Shown one piece after another: positions 33,825 through 43,037 of a stretch of DNA of 64,000 nucleotides. Below the pieces are notes generated by a model. It was not told where the DNA came from and did not search any database. It worked only from the letters and a program-made list of their open reading frames with translations. The position numbers and the translations under genes were made by a program. Source of the stretch: CAWCQC01 sp963819905 (GTDB lineage: Bacteria > Actinomycetota > Thermoleophilia > Gaiellales > Gaiellaceae); assembly GCA_963819905.1 (NCBI GenBank), contig CAWFXP010000010.1, positions 186,001 through 250,000 on the forward strand, given 5' to 3'. The first letter of the stretch is position 1; each line of letters opens with the position of its first letter.

Positions 33825-34244
33825 CTACGGTGCCGGGGCCCCCTTCGAGATCCAGAAGCGGTTCAGCTGGCCCTGCACCTTGATGAACCACACGAACCAG
33901 CCGAAGATCAGCCAGCTGCCGAGCCACCAGAGCCCGGTGGTTCCGCTGATCGAGGACTCTTCGCCCTCGGCCTCCATCATCGTCTTGATCTCGGAAGGAA
34001 TGATGAACCAGGTCACCACGCCGGCGAGGCCGACGTCACCGTGAAGATGATCCAGATCACGAGCCCGAGCCAGCCGCCGACGCCCTTCGCCTGAATACTC
34101 CTGGATCTCCTTGTGCGTCCGGAATACCCAGATGAACGAGTAGATCCCGAGCGTCAGGATGGCCCAGACGATCGAGAGCGGCACCGACCTGGTACTTCCC
34201 GATCGGCCCGCGTGCAGGCTGACGCCCCCGACGGGCACGCTCAC
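33825..34244 (-). CDS. DUF4234-like small membrane protein, downstream copy (frameshifted)
   Basis: The stop at 33825 closes a protein ending FWISKGAPAP, and a GTG at 34244 overlaps the stop of the upstream paralogue. Recognisable pieces are RSVPLSIVWAILTLGIYSF (helix 1), RTHKEIQEYSGEG, GGWLGLVIWIIF in another frame (helix 2), and VTWFIIPSEIKTMMEAEG. Comparison with the neighbour suggests about four compensating one-base errors (near 34205, 34195, 34092 and 34055). The fold is DUF4234-like: cytosolic polar ends and three or four helices. Function is unknown. Confidence 0.6.
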   Translation of the reverse strand: MSVPVGGVSLHAGRSGSTRSVPLSIVWAILTLGIYSFIWVFRTHKEIQEYSGEGRRRLARARDLDHLHGDVGLAGVVTWFIIPSEIKTMMEAEGEESSISGTTGLWWLGSWLIFGWFVWFIKVQGQLNRFWISKGAPAP

Positions 34245-34682
34245 GGCGCCGGCGCCCCCTTGGACATCCAGTAGTCGTTCAGCGCGTTCTGCACCGGGAT
34301 GAACCAGAAGAAGGCGCCGATGATCGGCAACAGGACCCAGAGCCCGCGCCAGGGTCCGACGGGCGACTCTCGTCCGTCGTGCTCGTACATGTCCTTGATC
34401 TCGGCGGGAACGAGGAACCAGGTGATCGGAGCGAAGACGAAGTAGATGATGAACCCGAGCCAGCCGCCGACGCCGCTGCCGGTGTGCTCGTGCATCTCGC
34501 CGGTGCGTCTTGAAGACCCAGATGTACGTGTAGATCCCGAGCGTCAAGATCGCCCACAGGATCGAAAGCCCCACGGAACGGGTCTCGCCGATAGGGCGTC
34601 CGTCGTTCGACGCCGGTTGCGCGGCAGGCGCCGGAGGCTCGGGTGGTTGCTCCGGCTCGGTCGGGGGCGTGTACTCACTCAT
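34241..34682 (-). CDS. DUF4234-like small membrane protein, upstream copy (one frameshift)
   Basis: From the ATG at 34682 a Pro/Glu-rich cytosolic head leads to GETRSVGLSILWAILTLG and YIWVFKTH. The frame then shifts near 34502 to EMHEHTGSGVGGWLGF and FAPITWFLVPAEIKDMYEHDG, ending DYWMSKGAPAP at 34241, about 146 residues after repair. The shift is one extra base in CACCGGCGAG. The protein is about 50% similar to the downstream copy, so this is a tandem duplication. It is divergent from the SDR gene at 34779. Confidence 0.65.
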
Positions 34683-34778
34683 GCGAGTTCCCTCCATGCG
34701 CTCGCTCGACGGGTTGCGAAGAGAGTATCGGTGGCTTCTGACGGCTCCGTGAGCGCGCGTCTGATAGATAAGCCGTCC

Positions 34779-35525
34779 ATGATCACCTACGACTTCAGCG
34801 GGCGCGTCGCGCTCGTCACGGGTGGAGCGAGCGGAATCGGCCGTGCGGTGGCCGCGCGCGTGCTCGAGAGCGGCGGTCGGGTTGCGGTGCTCGACCTTCG
34901 CGCCGACGCGGTGGAGGCGGCGGCGGCCGAGCTCGGCGCGAATGCTGTCTCGGTAACTGCGAACGTCGCGCGCTCCGAGGAGGTCGACGCTGCCGTTGCC
35001 CGCGTCGAGGAGAGCTTCGGACGCGTGGACGTACTGGTCTGCTGCGCGGGAGTGAGCGGCGACTCGCTGCGGACGACCGAGGTCGCGGACGCCGAGTGGG
35101 AGCGCGTCTTCGCCGTCAACTGCCACGGCGTCTTCTACTGCAATCGCGCCGTCGTCCCGGGGATGACGGAACGCGGGTACGGGCGCATCGTCAACATCGC
35201 CTCCGTCGCGGGCAAGGAGGGCAACCCGATGGCCGCCGCCTACTCGGCGAGCAAGGCAGCGGTCATCGCGATGACGAAGGCGATCGGCAAGGATCTCGTC
35301 GACACGGGCATCCGTGTCAGCTCGATCGCGCCGGCCGTCGTCGAGACGCCGATGCTCGGCGACATGTCACAGGAGCACATCGACTACATGGTCTCGAAGA
35401 TTCCGCTCGGCCGGCTGGGCCGCGCCGAGGAGGTCGCAAGCCTCGCGTGCTTCCTGGCGAGCGAGGACACGGACTTCACCACCGGCGCCTGCTTCGACCT
35501 CTCCGGCGGCCGAGCGGTCTATTGA
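34779..35525 (+). CDS. SDR family oxidoreductase (FabG-like)
   Basis: A 248-residue classical SDR, intact. TGGASGIGRAVAARV binds the cofactor, CCAGVSGDS replaces the usual NNAG, and the catalytic set is S in NIASVAGKEG and Y-x3-K in AAYSASKAAVIAMTK. The C-terminus GRLGRAEEVASLACFLASED is typical of 3-oxoacyl or hydroxy-acid dehydrogenases. The stop overlaps the TTG start of the next gene, so the two are coupled. The substrate is unknown. Confidence 0.9.
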   Translation: MITYDFSGRVALVTGGASGIGRAVAARVLESGGRVAVLDLRADAVEAAAAELGANAVSVTANVARSEEVDAAVARVEESFGRVDVLVCCAGVSGDSLRTTEVADAEWERVFAVNCHGVFYCNRAVVPGMTERGYGRIVNIASVAGKEGNPMAAAYSASKAAVIAMTKAIGKDLVDTGIRVSSIAPAVVETPMLGDMSQEHIDYMVSKIPLGRLGRAEEVASLACFLASEDTDFTTGACFDLSGGRAVY

Positions 35526-36480
35526 GCGAGCGCTTCCTCGTCACGGGCGTCCTCGGCTGCCTCGGCGCCTGGACGGCACGGGTGCTCGTCGCCGAGGACG
35601 CGGAGGTCGTGGGCCTCGACCTCGGCACGGACGCACGTCGGCTCCACGAGATCATGGATGAGACGGCGGTAAGCCGTGTCTCGCTCGTCCAGGGCGACAT
35701 CACCGCCCGGGCCGAGCTCGAGCGCGTCCTCGACGATCGCGAGATCACCCACGTCATCCACCTCGCCGCCCTCCAGATCCCGTTCTGCCGTGCCGACCCG
35801 TCGCTCGGCGCCGCCGTGAACGTGGTCGGGACGGTGAACGTCTTCGAGGCCGTGAAGGCACGCCGAGAGCGGATCACGGCTCCGATCGTGTTCGCGAGCT
35901 CGGCCGCGCTCTTCGGTCCTGCCGACGCCGGTCGGGCCGAGCACGACGAGCAGGCGGATGCCCATCCTGCGACGCACTACGGCGTCTACAAGCAGGCGAA
36001 CGAGGGAAGCGCCCGCATCTACTGGCAGGACGAGGGCGTCCCGTCCCTCGGGCTCCGTCCGTACAACGTGTTCGGACCGGCGCGTGACCAGGGAGTCACG
36101 GCCGAGCCGACCCACGGCGATGGCTGCTGCGGCCCGTGGCGACGGCTACCACATCGACTACGGCGGACGGCTCCTCTTCAACTACACCGCCGACGTCGCC
36201 CGGGCACTCGTTGCGATGAGCCGGTCGGGCCACGAGGGCGCAGCCGTCTGCAACATGCCCGGCTCGCTCGCGGACATGGACGAGGTCATCGCCGCGATCG
36301 AGGCGGCCGCTCCCGGCAGCGGCCGGAAGGATCACCCACGCGGACACCCGGTTGCCTCTTCCGGAGGAGCTCGCGACCGGTCGCCTGGCCGAGATCGTCG
36401 GCCCGGTGCACGTGACGCCGCTCGCGGAGGCTGTGCGCGAGACGGTCGAGCACTTCCGCCGCCGCGAGGAGACGAGCTAG
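35522..36480 (+). CDS. NAD-dependent epimerase/dehydratase (two frameshifts in this sequence)
   Basis: An extended SDR starting at a TTG that overlaps the previous TGA. FLVTGVLGCLGAW is the NAD motif and HYGVYKQANEG supplies Tyr-x3-Lys. The frame changes near 36113 (before MAAAARGDGYHIDYGG) and near 36331 (after GSGRK, to ITHADTRLPLPEELATG). Removal of one base at each restores 318 residues ending at 36480. The second site is a GG pair, again pointing to insertion errors. Its stop overlaps that of the convergent MFS gene. Confidence 0.72.
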
Positions 36481-37662
36481 ACCGGAGCCGGCTGCTCGGC
36501 CACGCCCCGGCGAAGGCGCTCGCGGCTGAGCGTCGTGCAGAGCGCGAGGAGCAGCGCCGCCGTGCCGGCGATGATCCAGAGCGCCGTCGTGAAGCTGCCG
36601 GTGGCGTCCCTGGCCACGCCCAGGACGAGCGGTGCGAGTGCGGCGAGGCAGTAGCCGGCGCCGAGCATCAGGCCGGCGACCGCACCCACGCCGGCCGGCG
36701 TCGCTGCGACGTCGAGCGGAAGCGTCATGACGAGGGCGAACATGACGCCGTTCACCGCCCCGTAGGCCGTCACCCAGAGCCATCCCGCATCGGGGAGGAC
36801 GATGATTCCGAAGAGGCACACGAGCTGGGTCGCGGCGCCGCTCACGAGGTAGAAGCGGCGTGAGCCGTGTCGGTCGGCGAGCCACGAGACCGCAAATCCG
36901 GCCGGGATCGCAGCGATGTTCAAGACCGCGAGCAAGGCTCCCGCGCTGCCCTCGCTCCAGCCCCGCTCCACGTACGAGTCGGGGAGCCAGGCGTTCAGCC
37001 CGTAGTAGCCGGTGCCGAGGAGCGCGAAGACGGCCACGAGCGTCCAGGCCGTCGGGCTGCGGAGCGGGAGCCGCGGCGGCCGGAACTCGGTCCGCTCATG
37101 GTGGGGCTCCCGGCGCGTCTGGAACACCCAGAGCGCGAGCAGCCCGACCGTGACGGCCGAGAACGCGATCAGCGCCCCGCGCCAGCCGCCCGTCAGCGCC
37201 GCGAGCGGTACGGCGAGCGCGGAGCGCGAGCGCAGAACCGACGTTGATTCCGGTCGTGTAGACGCCCGTCGAGAAGGCAGGGCGATCGGGGAACCGCTCC
37301 TTGACCGCGACCGGCATGATCGCACCGGCAAAGCCGATCCCCACGCCGAGCGGAAGCGTGAGCAGGATGAGCAAGACGGGTCCCGGGGCTCCGGCCCGCG
37401 CGAGCCCGAAGAAGCCGATGAGCGCGAGGCTGAGCGCGATCGCGAGCCTCGTCCCGGCGCGACCCGACAGGTAGGGCGCCGGCGGCGCGAAGGCTCCCAT
37501 GCAGAGCACCGGGATCGTCCCGAGCAGCCCCGCGGCCGCGTGCGACATGTCGAGGTCGTCCTGGATCTCCGGGAGCAACGGGCCGATGCCCACGATCTGG
37601 GGACGGAGCGCAACGGCCCCGAGAAAGAGCGCGAGCAAGAGACCGGTGCGGCGACTGGTCAC
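36477..37662 (-). CDS. MFS transporter, CynX/NimT family (one frameshift in this sequence)
   Basis: A polytopic transporter with about 12 helices: LLLALFLGAVALRPQIVGIGPLL at the start, then VKERFPDRPAFSTGVYTTG, typical of the CynX/NimT group (cyanate or 2-nitroimidazole related). The frame changes near 37230, where removing one C from GCGCTCCGCG gives INVGSALALALAVPL. About 394 residues result from the GTG at 37662. A longer start at 37761 would add an Arg-rich head. The gene is divergent from the RraA-like gene across 124 bases. It could export or import a nitrogenous intermediate. Confidence 0.75.
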
Positions 37663-37786
37663 GGCCGGTGAGTCTCGCAGGTCGAAGGACACCCGCCGCA
37701 CCGTGTTGTTCCCTCGTCCTCGTTCGCCGGCGCACCCCGAGCGAATAAGCTTTCCCGCCACGGCTCACCCGGCTCCCGGACACGCG

Positions 37787-38446
37787 ATGAGCGACGACCC
37801 TCTGGACGGAATCGACACCCTCGCCGCCGCCACCTCGGCGATCGTCGCGGACGCCCTCGACGGCATGGGCCACCGCGACCAGGTTCTCGATCCGGCGATC
37901 CGGCCCGCGTGGTCGGGAGCACGGCTCGCCGGCAGGATCGTGCCGGTCCGCGTCGAGGCGAGCGACTCGATTCCGGAAGAGCCCTACGACGGCGAGATGG
38001 CCGCGCTTGACGCGCTCTCGCGCGGGGACGTGCCGCTGTACGCCCTCGAAGCCGGCGCCCGCGCGGCGGTCTGGGGCGAGCTCTTCTCGTGTGCGGCGCT
38101 CGGCCGTGGCGCCCGCGGCGCGATCGTGGACGGGCTGATTCGCGACGCTGCGCAGATCGAGGCGCTCGGCTTTCCCGTCTTCGCCCGCGGGTACTCGCCG
38201 CTCGACACGCTCGGACGGGCCGAAGTGACCGAGTGGAACATGGAGACGGTCTGCGGCGGTATTCGGGTCAGCCCGGGCGACTACGTCGTCGCCGACGTCG
38301 ACGGGATCGTCGTCGTGCCGGGCGACCGGATCGACGACGTCCTCGAGGCGGTGCGCGTCAAGTCACGCCTCGAGGCGGACGCCCGCGCCGACCTGCTCGG
38401 CGGTATGGGCGTCCGCGGGGTGTGGGACAAGCACGGCGTCTTCTGA
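37787..38446 (+). CDS. RraA-like/4-hydroxy-4-methyl-2-oxoglutarate aldolase family protein
   Basis: A 219-residue RraA-fold protein. The active-site stretch VDGLIRDAAQIEALGFPVFARG carries the Arg-Asp pair used for pyruvate enolate and metal binding, followed by VSPGDYVVADVDGIVVVPG. HMG/CHA aldolases split 4-hydroxy-2-oxo acids to pyruvate at the end of aromatic pathways. True RNase E regulation is improbable here given the catabolic setting. It starts 124 bases from the divergent MFS gene and ends three bases before the convergent monooxygenase gene. Confidence 0.85.
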   Translation: MSDDPLDGIDTLAAATSAIVADALDGMGHRDQVLDPAIRPAWSGARLAGRIVPVRVEASDSIPEEPYDGEMAALDALSRGDVPLYALEAGARAAVWGELFSCAALGRGARGAIVDGLIRDAAQIEALGFPVFARGYSPLDTLGRAEVTEWNMETVCGGIRVSPGDYVVADVDGIVVVPGDRIDDVLEAVRVKSRLEADARADLLGGMGVRGVWDKHGVF

Positions 38447-38449
38447 CGC

Positions 38450-38743
38450 TTAGAGATCCCACGTCTCGTAGAAGGCGCGCTGCCGCGACTCCAGCCTCGG
38501 GATCGCGTCGCCGAACCCGTGGGCCTGCATGTGCTCGGACTCCACGTGCGAGTCGTAGGCAGCCTTGTCGGCGTACTGCTCGTAGAAGAAGAACACGTTC
38601 GGGTTCTCGGGATCGCGATGTGGCTGGTACTGGAGGATGCCCGGCTCTGCCCGGGACGGGCCGACCATCTTCTCGACGGCGACGGCGACGTTCTCCGCTT
38701 CGCCCTCCTTCGCGATCCAGGTTGCGCAGACGACATAGGCCAT
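38450..38743 (-). CDS. antibiotic biosynthesis monooxygenase (ABM/YgiN-like) family protein
   Basis: A 97-residue ferredoxin-fold ABM protein (YVVCATWIAKEGEAENVAVA, EPGILQYQPHRDPENP, FFFYEQYADKAAYDSH, ending HVESEHMQ). Such dimers oxidise quinols without cofactors or act as helpers in degradation. It is the last gene of the minus-strand array that runs from 45744. A GGAGA-type SD lies just before the ATG. Confidence 0.87.
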   Translation of the reverse strand: MAYVVCATWIAKEGEAENVAVAVEKMVGPSRAEPGILQYQPHRDPENPNVFFFYEQYADKAAYDSHVESEHMQAHGFGDAIPRLESRQRAFYETWDL

Positions 38744-38755
38744 GGTGCTCTCCTT

Positions 38756-39604
38756 TCAGTCGGTCGCTCGTTGGTCGAAGTAGCGCTTGATTCCTGCGTA
38801 GGTGAGGTCGAACCCCGGCAGCTGGCGGTAGAGGTCGAGGGTATCGCCGGCCTCGTCGCGAAGCAGAGCCTCGACGCGTGCGACGAACTCGGTCTCGGGC
38901 AGGCCTCGCTCGATCCAGCCCGCCCAGTCGCGGAGGCGTGCCCTCGTCCGTGCGACGTGGGCCGCCGGCGCCTCGATCTCGCCGTAGTGGGTCACTCTCA
39001 GCGCGGTCGGCGCCCTGGCCTCGATGGCGTCGAGCGAGCGCTCCCACGCGGCGAGATCGACCTCGGGCGGGGCCGCCGCCGGATACAGGAACCGGCCGGG
39101 CGGGATTAGACAGCCGACGGCGTCGCCGGCGTAGCAGACGCCCTGCGCGTCCAGGAACGACACATGGTGGGAGGCGTGGCCGGGGGTCGGGAAGACCTCC
39201 ATGCCGGCGACCGCATCGCCGAAGACATGGACGTTGGTGGCGGGCACCGGGACGATCTCGCCGAAGAGGCGATCGAACTCGTCTCCGTAGAGGCGACGGG
39301 CGCTTCGTTCGAGGCGGCTCGGATCGACGAGATGCGGCGCGCCGATGTCGTTGACGTGCACCTGGAGGCGAGGGTTGCGGCGGACAAGCGTGCCGGCCCC
39401 GCCGGCGTGGTCCGGGTGGATGTGCGTCAGGAGCACCGCCTCGAGCTCGGCCAGGCGAAGGCCGCGGTCAGCCAGGCCGGCCTCGAGCGCGTCGGCGCAG
39501 ACGGACGGCCCGCAGTCGACGATCGCGGGCACATCCCCGCCGAGCAGGTAGCTGCCGATGACGTGCTCGCGGCCCAGGTGGACGAGATCGAGGAGCTGCG
39601 CCAC
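38756..39604 (-). CDS. MBL-fold metallohydrolase
   Basis: A 282-residue metallo-beta-lactamase-fold hydrolase from a GTG at 39604. The zinc motif LLTHIHPDHAGG is complete, with further ligands in PTPGHASHHVSF and the Asp in CYAGDAVGC. The C-terminal helical extension (from about 210) suggests a glyoxalase-II or lactonase-like thioester or lactone hydrolase. It lies four bases after the FeS-subunit gene of the third molybdenum hydroxylase. Confidence 0.9.
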   Translation of the reverse strand: MAQLLDLVHLGREHVIGSYLLGGDVPAIVDCGPSVCADALEAGLADRGLRLAELEAVLLTHIHPDHAGGAGTLVRRNPRLQVHVNDIGAPHLVDPSRLERSARRLYGDEFDRLFGEIVPVPATNVHVFGDAVAGMEVFPTPGHASHHVSFLDAQGVCYAGDAVGCLIPPGRFLYPAAAPPEVDLAAWERSLDAIEARAPTALRVTHYGEIEAPAAHVARTRARLRDWAGWIERGLPETEFVARVEALLRDEAGDTLDLYRQLPGFDLTYAGIKRYFDQRATD

Positions 39605-39608
39605 GGCG

Positions 39609-40073
39609 TCAGGATGCCGCCAGACGAACGGCGTCGAGGATCTTCACGTAGCAGCCGCAGCGGCAGAGGTTGCCGGCCAGCGCCAGCTTGATCTCGTCGT
39701 CGGACGGGCTCGGGTTCTCGGCGAGCAGGGCAGCAGCGGTGAGAACCATTCCCGGGGTGCAGAAGCCGCACTGGAACGCGTGGGCGGCAGCGAAGGCCGC
39801 CTGCACGGGATGGTCTCCCTCTCCGAGCCCTTCGGCAGTCGTGATCTCGACGCCGTCCGCAAGCGGCGCCAGGAGGAGGCAGGAGGAGATCGGCTCACCG
39901 CCGACGAGCACCGTGCATGCCCCGCAAACACCGATCCCGCACGTCTCGCGGACGGACAGGACGTCGAGCTCACGCCGGAGCACGGTGAGGAGGGTCTCCC
40001 CCGTTCCGGCCTCGATCTCGACTGGATCGCCGTTCAGCCGAAACGCAACCTTCACGACAACCCCGCGACGCAT
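39609..40073 (-). CDS. third molybdenum hydroxylase, [2Fe-2S] subunit
   Basis: A 154-residue two-cluster subunit. C45, C50, C53 and C65 (CGIGVCGACT) form the first site and C102, C105, C137 and C139 (CGFC ... CRC) the second. The ATG at 40073 has a GAGG eight bases upstream; a GTG at 40055 is an alternative with its own GGGG. A 79-base gap separates it from the Mo-subunit gene, unlike the overlaps elsewhere in the cluster. Confidence 0.9.
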   Translation of the reverse strand: MRRGVVVKVAFRLNGDPVEIEAGTGETLLTVLRRELDVLSVRETCGIGVCGACTVLVGGEPISSCLLLAPLADGVEITTAEGLGEGDHPVQAAFAAAHAFQCGFCTPGMVLTAAALLAENPSPSDDEIKLALAGNLCRCGCYVKILDAVRLAAS

Positions 40074-40152
40074 TCGACACACCTCGCGCACCACACGCGC
40101 GTTTTCCGCCGATAGGCTGAAGCCGGAGGGAGGAAAGCGGCGGTCCCCGGGC

Positions 40153-42240
40153 TCATCCCGGCTCCCCGGCGTCGCGGCGCTCGACCGCGTCGAGCACCGC
40201 CTCTGCGGTGATCGGCAGCTCGTGAACCCGGATGCCGAGCGAGCCGAGCGCGTTCCCGATCGCGGCCGGGACGGGCGGGACGGCGGTCTCGCCGAGGCCG
40301 TGGACCTCCGCACCGGCCTGCTCGACCAGCTCGTGGGTCAACTCGGGGACGTCGGCGATCGACGGGATCTCGTAGTCGGACAGGTTCGCGTTCACGACCT
40401 GCCCGTCGGCGAACGAGACACCCTCGTAGAGCGCCCCGCCGAGGCCCATGATCATCGCACCCTCGTTCTGCAGCTCGGCTCCCGGCGGGTTGACGACTCG
40501 ACCGGCGTACACGGCGGCATGGAGCCGGACCACCTCGACCTTCCCCGTCTCCTCGTCGACCTTCACTTCGGCGGCAGCGGCGCCCTGGTGCCAGTGGGAG
40601 GAGGCGAGCCCCTGCCCGGTATCCGGGTCGAGCCCGCCCTCGTTTCGGATCTCGCCGAGCCCACGCTTGCCGTCTCGTCGCAGCTCGCGCACGGCCTCCT
40701 CGAGCGCCCGGCTCATCATGTACGTGGAGCGGCTGGACGTCGCCCGGGTGTCGTACGGGACGAGACTCGTGTCCGGGTCCGGAAAACGCACTTCCTCGGG
40801 CGTCACACCGAGCAGCTCGGCGGCGACGAGGGACAGCGCCTGCCGCGACCCCTGGCCCATCTCCGCGGTCGCGCAGCGCAGGGTGTACGTGCCGTCGCCC
40901 TCCGCCTCGACCGCGACCGACGCCCGGCTCGGGGTCTGCATGCCCTTGAGAAGGACGCACAGCCCCTTGCCACGCCTCCCCTCCTCCCAGCCGATCGCGC
41001 CCGCGGCCCGCTCGAGGCAGTCGGCGAAGTGCACGTCGTTCACGGTCTCCCCCGTGCAGAATGTGTCTCCGCTGCGGAGCACGTTCTTCAGCCGGAGCTC
41101 GAGCGGATCCATTCCGAGCCGCTCGGCGAGCACGTCCATGAGCGACTCGGACGCCCAGACCGCCTGCGTCGCGCCGAACCCGCGAAACGCGCCGCAAGGC
41201 GGCAGGTTCGTGTACACGCACCGGGACTCGACGTGGACGTTCGGTATCCGGTAGGGGCCGACAGCCGAGTAGCCGATCTTGACGGCGACACCCGGCCCGC
41301 AGTCGGCGTACGCGCCGGTGTCGATCCACGACTCCACCTGCTTTGCGACCAAGGAGCCGTCGGCGTCGGCGCCGATTCGTACCCGGATCAACGACGGATG
41401 CCGGTTGTTCGTGACCCACTCCTCGGCGCGGGGCAGCACCACGCGAACCGGGCGATCCGCCTTGCGGGCGAGCGCCGCGACGACCGCCTCGAGGCGGACG
41501 AAAGTCTTCGCTCCGAACGAGCCGCCCATCGGCGGGCAGACGATGCGCACCTGCTCCTCGGGCAAGCCGAAGACCCCGGCCAGGTCCTCGCGGACGTTGA
41601 ACGGCGTGTGCGTGCCCGTCCAGACGTCGAGCCTCCCATCGTCCCAGGCGGCGAGGGTGGCATGCGGCTCCATCGGCGCGTGCTGAGCGGCCGCCGTCCG
41701 GAACACGCCCTCGACCACCACCTCCGAGCGCTCGAAGCCCGCCTCTCCCTCACCATGGACGATCCGGAAGCGGTGGCAGACGTTCGTTCCCTGTTCCGGG
41801 CGCATGCCGAAGTAGGCGGCGTCGTTGTCCGACACCTGGATGCGCTCGTGCACGAGCGTCGGGCCGGCGAGCGCCTCGTCGATCCCGAGGACGGCCGGGA
41901 GCTCCTCGTATTCGACGTCGATGAGCCAGAGCGCCTCCTCGGCCGCCGCCTCGCTTTCGGCTGCAACCGCGGCGACGAGGTCGCCTGCAAAGCGCGCACG
42001 GTCGAGCGCAAGCACGTTCTGATCCTTGATCTGACAGCCGAAGCGGCCCAGGTCGCGCACATCGTCCGGCACGAGCACGACGACGCCGGCCGGTACCGCC
42101 GAGGCATCGACCCGCACGATCCGTGCGTGCGGATAGGGCGAGCGCAGGATGCGACCGTGCAGCATCCCGGGCAACGAATGATCCTGCGCGTAGCGCGTGG
42201 TTCCTCGCATGACGGCCGCAGCATGCGGAGAGAGACTCAT
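40153..42240 (-). CDS. third molybdenum hydroxylase, large Mo subunit
   Basis: A 695-residue Mo subunit, near the short end for the family. Contacts include PPMGGSFGAKTFVRLEAV, the loop CGAFRGFGATQAVWASE (xanthine-dehydrogenase type), TAEMGQGSRQAL and the catalytic Glu region HGLGETAVPPVPAAI. The hammerhead domain starts almost immediately (VMRGTTRYAQDHSLPG), so the usual N-terminal 30 residues are missing. The start at 42240 overlaps the FAD-subunit stop by four bases. It probably hydroxylates a purine-like or other N-heterocycle; CO oxidation is excluded by the loop. Confidence 0.92.
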   Translation of the reverse strand: MSLSPHAAAVMRGTTRYAQDHSLPGMLHGRILRSPYPHARIVRVDASAVPAGVVVLVPDDVRDLGRFGCQIKDQNVLALDRARFAGDLVAAVAAESEAAAEEALWLIDVEYEELPAVLGIDEALAGPTLVHERIQVSDNDAAYFGMRPEQGTNVCHRFRIVHGEGEAGFERSEVVVEGVFRTAAAQHAPMEPHATLAAWDDGRLDVWTGTHTPFNVREDLAGVFGLPEEQVRIVCPPMGGSFGAKTFVRLEAVVAALARKADRPVRVVLPRAEEWVTNNRHPSLIRVRIGADADGSLVAKQVESWIDTGAYADCGPGVAVKIGYSAVGPYRIPNVHVESRCVYTNLPPCGAFRGFGATQAVWASESLMDVLAERLGMDPLELRLKNVLRSGDTFCTGETVNDVHFADCLERAAGAIGWEEGRRGKGLCVLLKGMQTPSRASVAVEAEGDGTYTLRCATAEMGQGSRQALSLVAAELLGVTPEEVRFPDPDTSLVPYDTRATSSRSTYMMSRALEEAVRELRRDGKRGLGEIRNEGGLDPDTGQGLASSHWHQGAAAAEVKVDEETGKVEVVRLHAAVYAGRVVNPPGAELQNEGAMIMGLGGALYEGVSFADGQVVNANLSDYEIPSIADVPELTHELVEQAGAEVHGLGETAVPPVPAAIGNALGSLGIRVHELPITAEAVLDAVERRDAGEPG

Positions 42241-43037
42241 GGCCCGAGCTCCTCGAGGGCACGCCGGACCTCGACGGCGATCACGCGGCGCCGGTACGAG
42301 GCCGAGCCGCGTACGTCCGAGATCGGCTCGATCGCCTCGGCATAGGCGCGGCCGATCCCGGCCGGATCGAACTCGAGACAGAGCTCCGGGAAGAGCTGCG
42401 GGCGGCCCGCCACCGCTCCCACGACGACCTTCAAGCGGCCGCCCCCGCGAGCTGCCGCGACCGACACGCACGGCCTGTCCTCATGGGAGCGGGAACGGAA
42501 CTTGCGGTACACGGCAGACCCGTCGAGCGGGGGCACGCGAACCTCGACGATCAGCTCGTCGGCGGCGAGCGACGTCTCGTAGTGGCCGGTGACGAGCTCA
42601 TCGACGGCGAGCTCCCGCTCGTCGCCGGCGCTCCGGACCATGACCCGCGCCCCGAGCGCGCAGAGGATCGCGGGTGGGTCCGACGCGTAGTCCGCATCGG
42701 CGAGAACCCCTCCGACAGTCGCCTGGTTCCGGATGCGCGGGCTCGCGACGAGCGAGAACGCGGACACCAGCGCCGGCCATCCCTCGCGCGCGGCGGTCGA
42801 GCGCTCGACCGCACGGTGGCGGGCCATCGCACCGAGGTGAAGGGCTCCGTTCGCGCTGATCGAGCCGAGCCCCGGCACATCCTGCAGGCTGAGAAGGCAC
42901 CCGGGCTGGAGCAAGCGCTGGTTCATGAGGATGGTGAGGAAGGTCCCGCCGGCAAGAACGGTCGCCTCGTCGCCACGCTCGGCCTTGAGCGCGAGCGCCT
43001 CGTCGAGCGAGCGGGGTCGGAGAAGCTCAGGCTGCAT
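42237..43037 (-). CDS. third molybdenum hydroxylase, FAD-binding subunit
   Basis: A 266-residue FAD_binding_5 protein with LAGGTFLTILMNQ and TVGGVLADADYASDPPAIL as flavin loops. In the second loop the usual GGNL is GGVL, a mild change near the isoalloxazine. The start at MQPELLRPRSLDEAL (43037) is fixed by family alignment; residues before it in the open frame do not fit. It overlaps the HD gene by 11 bases. Subunit order here is FAD, Mo, FeS, unlike the other two sets. Confidence 0.9.
   Translation of the reverse strand: MQPELLRPRSLDEALALKAERGDEATVLAGGTFLTILMNQRLLQPGCLLSLQDVPGLGSISANGALHLGAMARHRAVERSTAAREGWPALVSAFSLVASPRIRNQATVGGVLADADYASDPPAILCALGARVMVRSAGDERELAVDELVTGHYETSLAADELIVEVRVPPLDGSAVYRKFRSRSHEDRPCVSVAAARGGGRLKVVVGAVAGRPQLFPELCLEFDPAGIGRAYAEAIEPISDVRGSASYRRRVIAVEVRRALEELGP

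Noticed and set aside
30701..37662. Programmed ribosomal frameshifting as the reason for the many frame changes.
   Set aside because: The sites have no common slippery heptamer, hit unrelated enzymes in one 6-kb stretch, and are mostly repaired by dropping one base, often from a short homopolymer.
37787..38446. RraA as a regulator of RNase E.
   Set aside because: The Arg-Asp aldolase motif and catabolic neighbours fit the HMG/CHA aldolase branch better.
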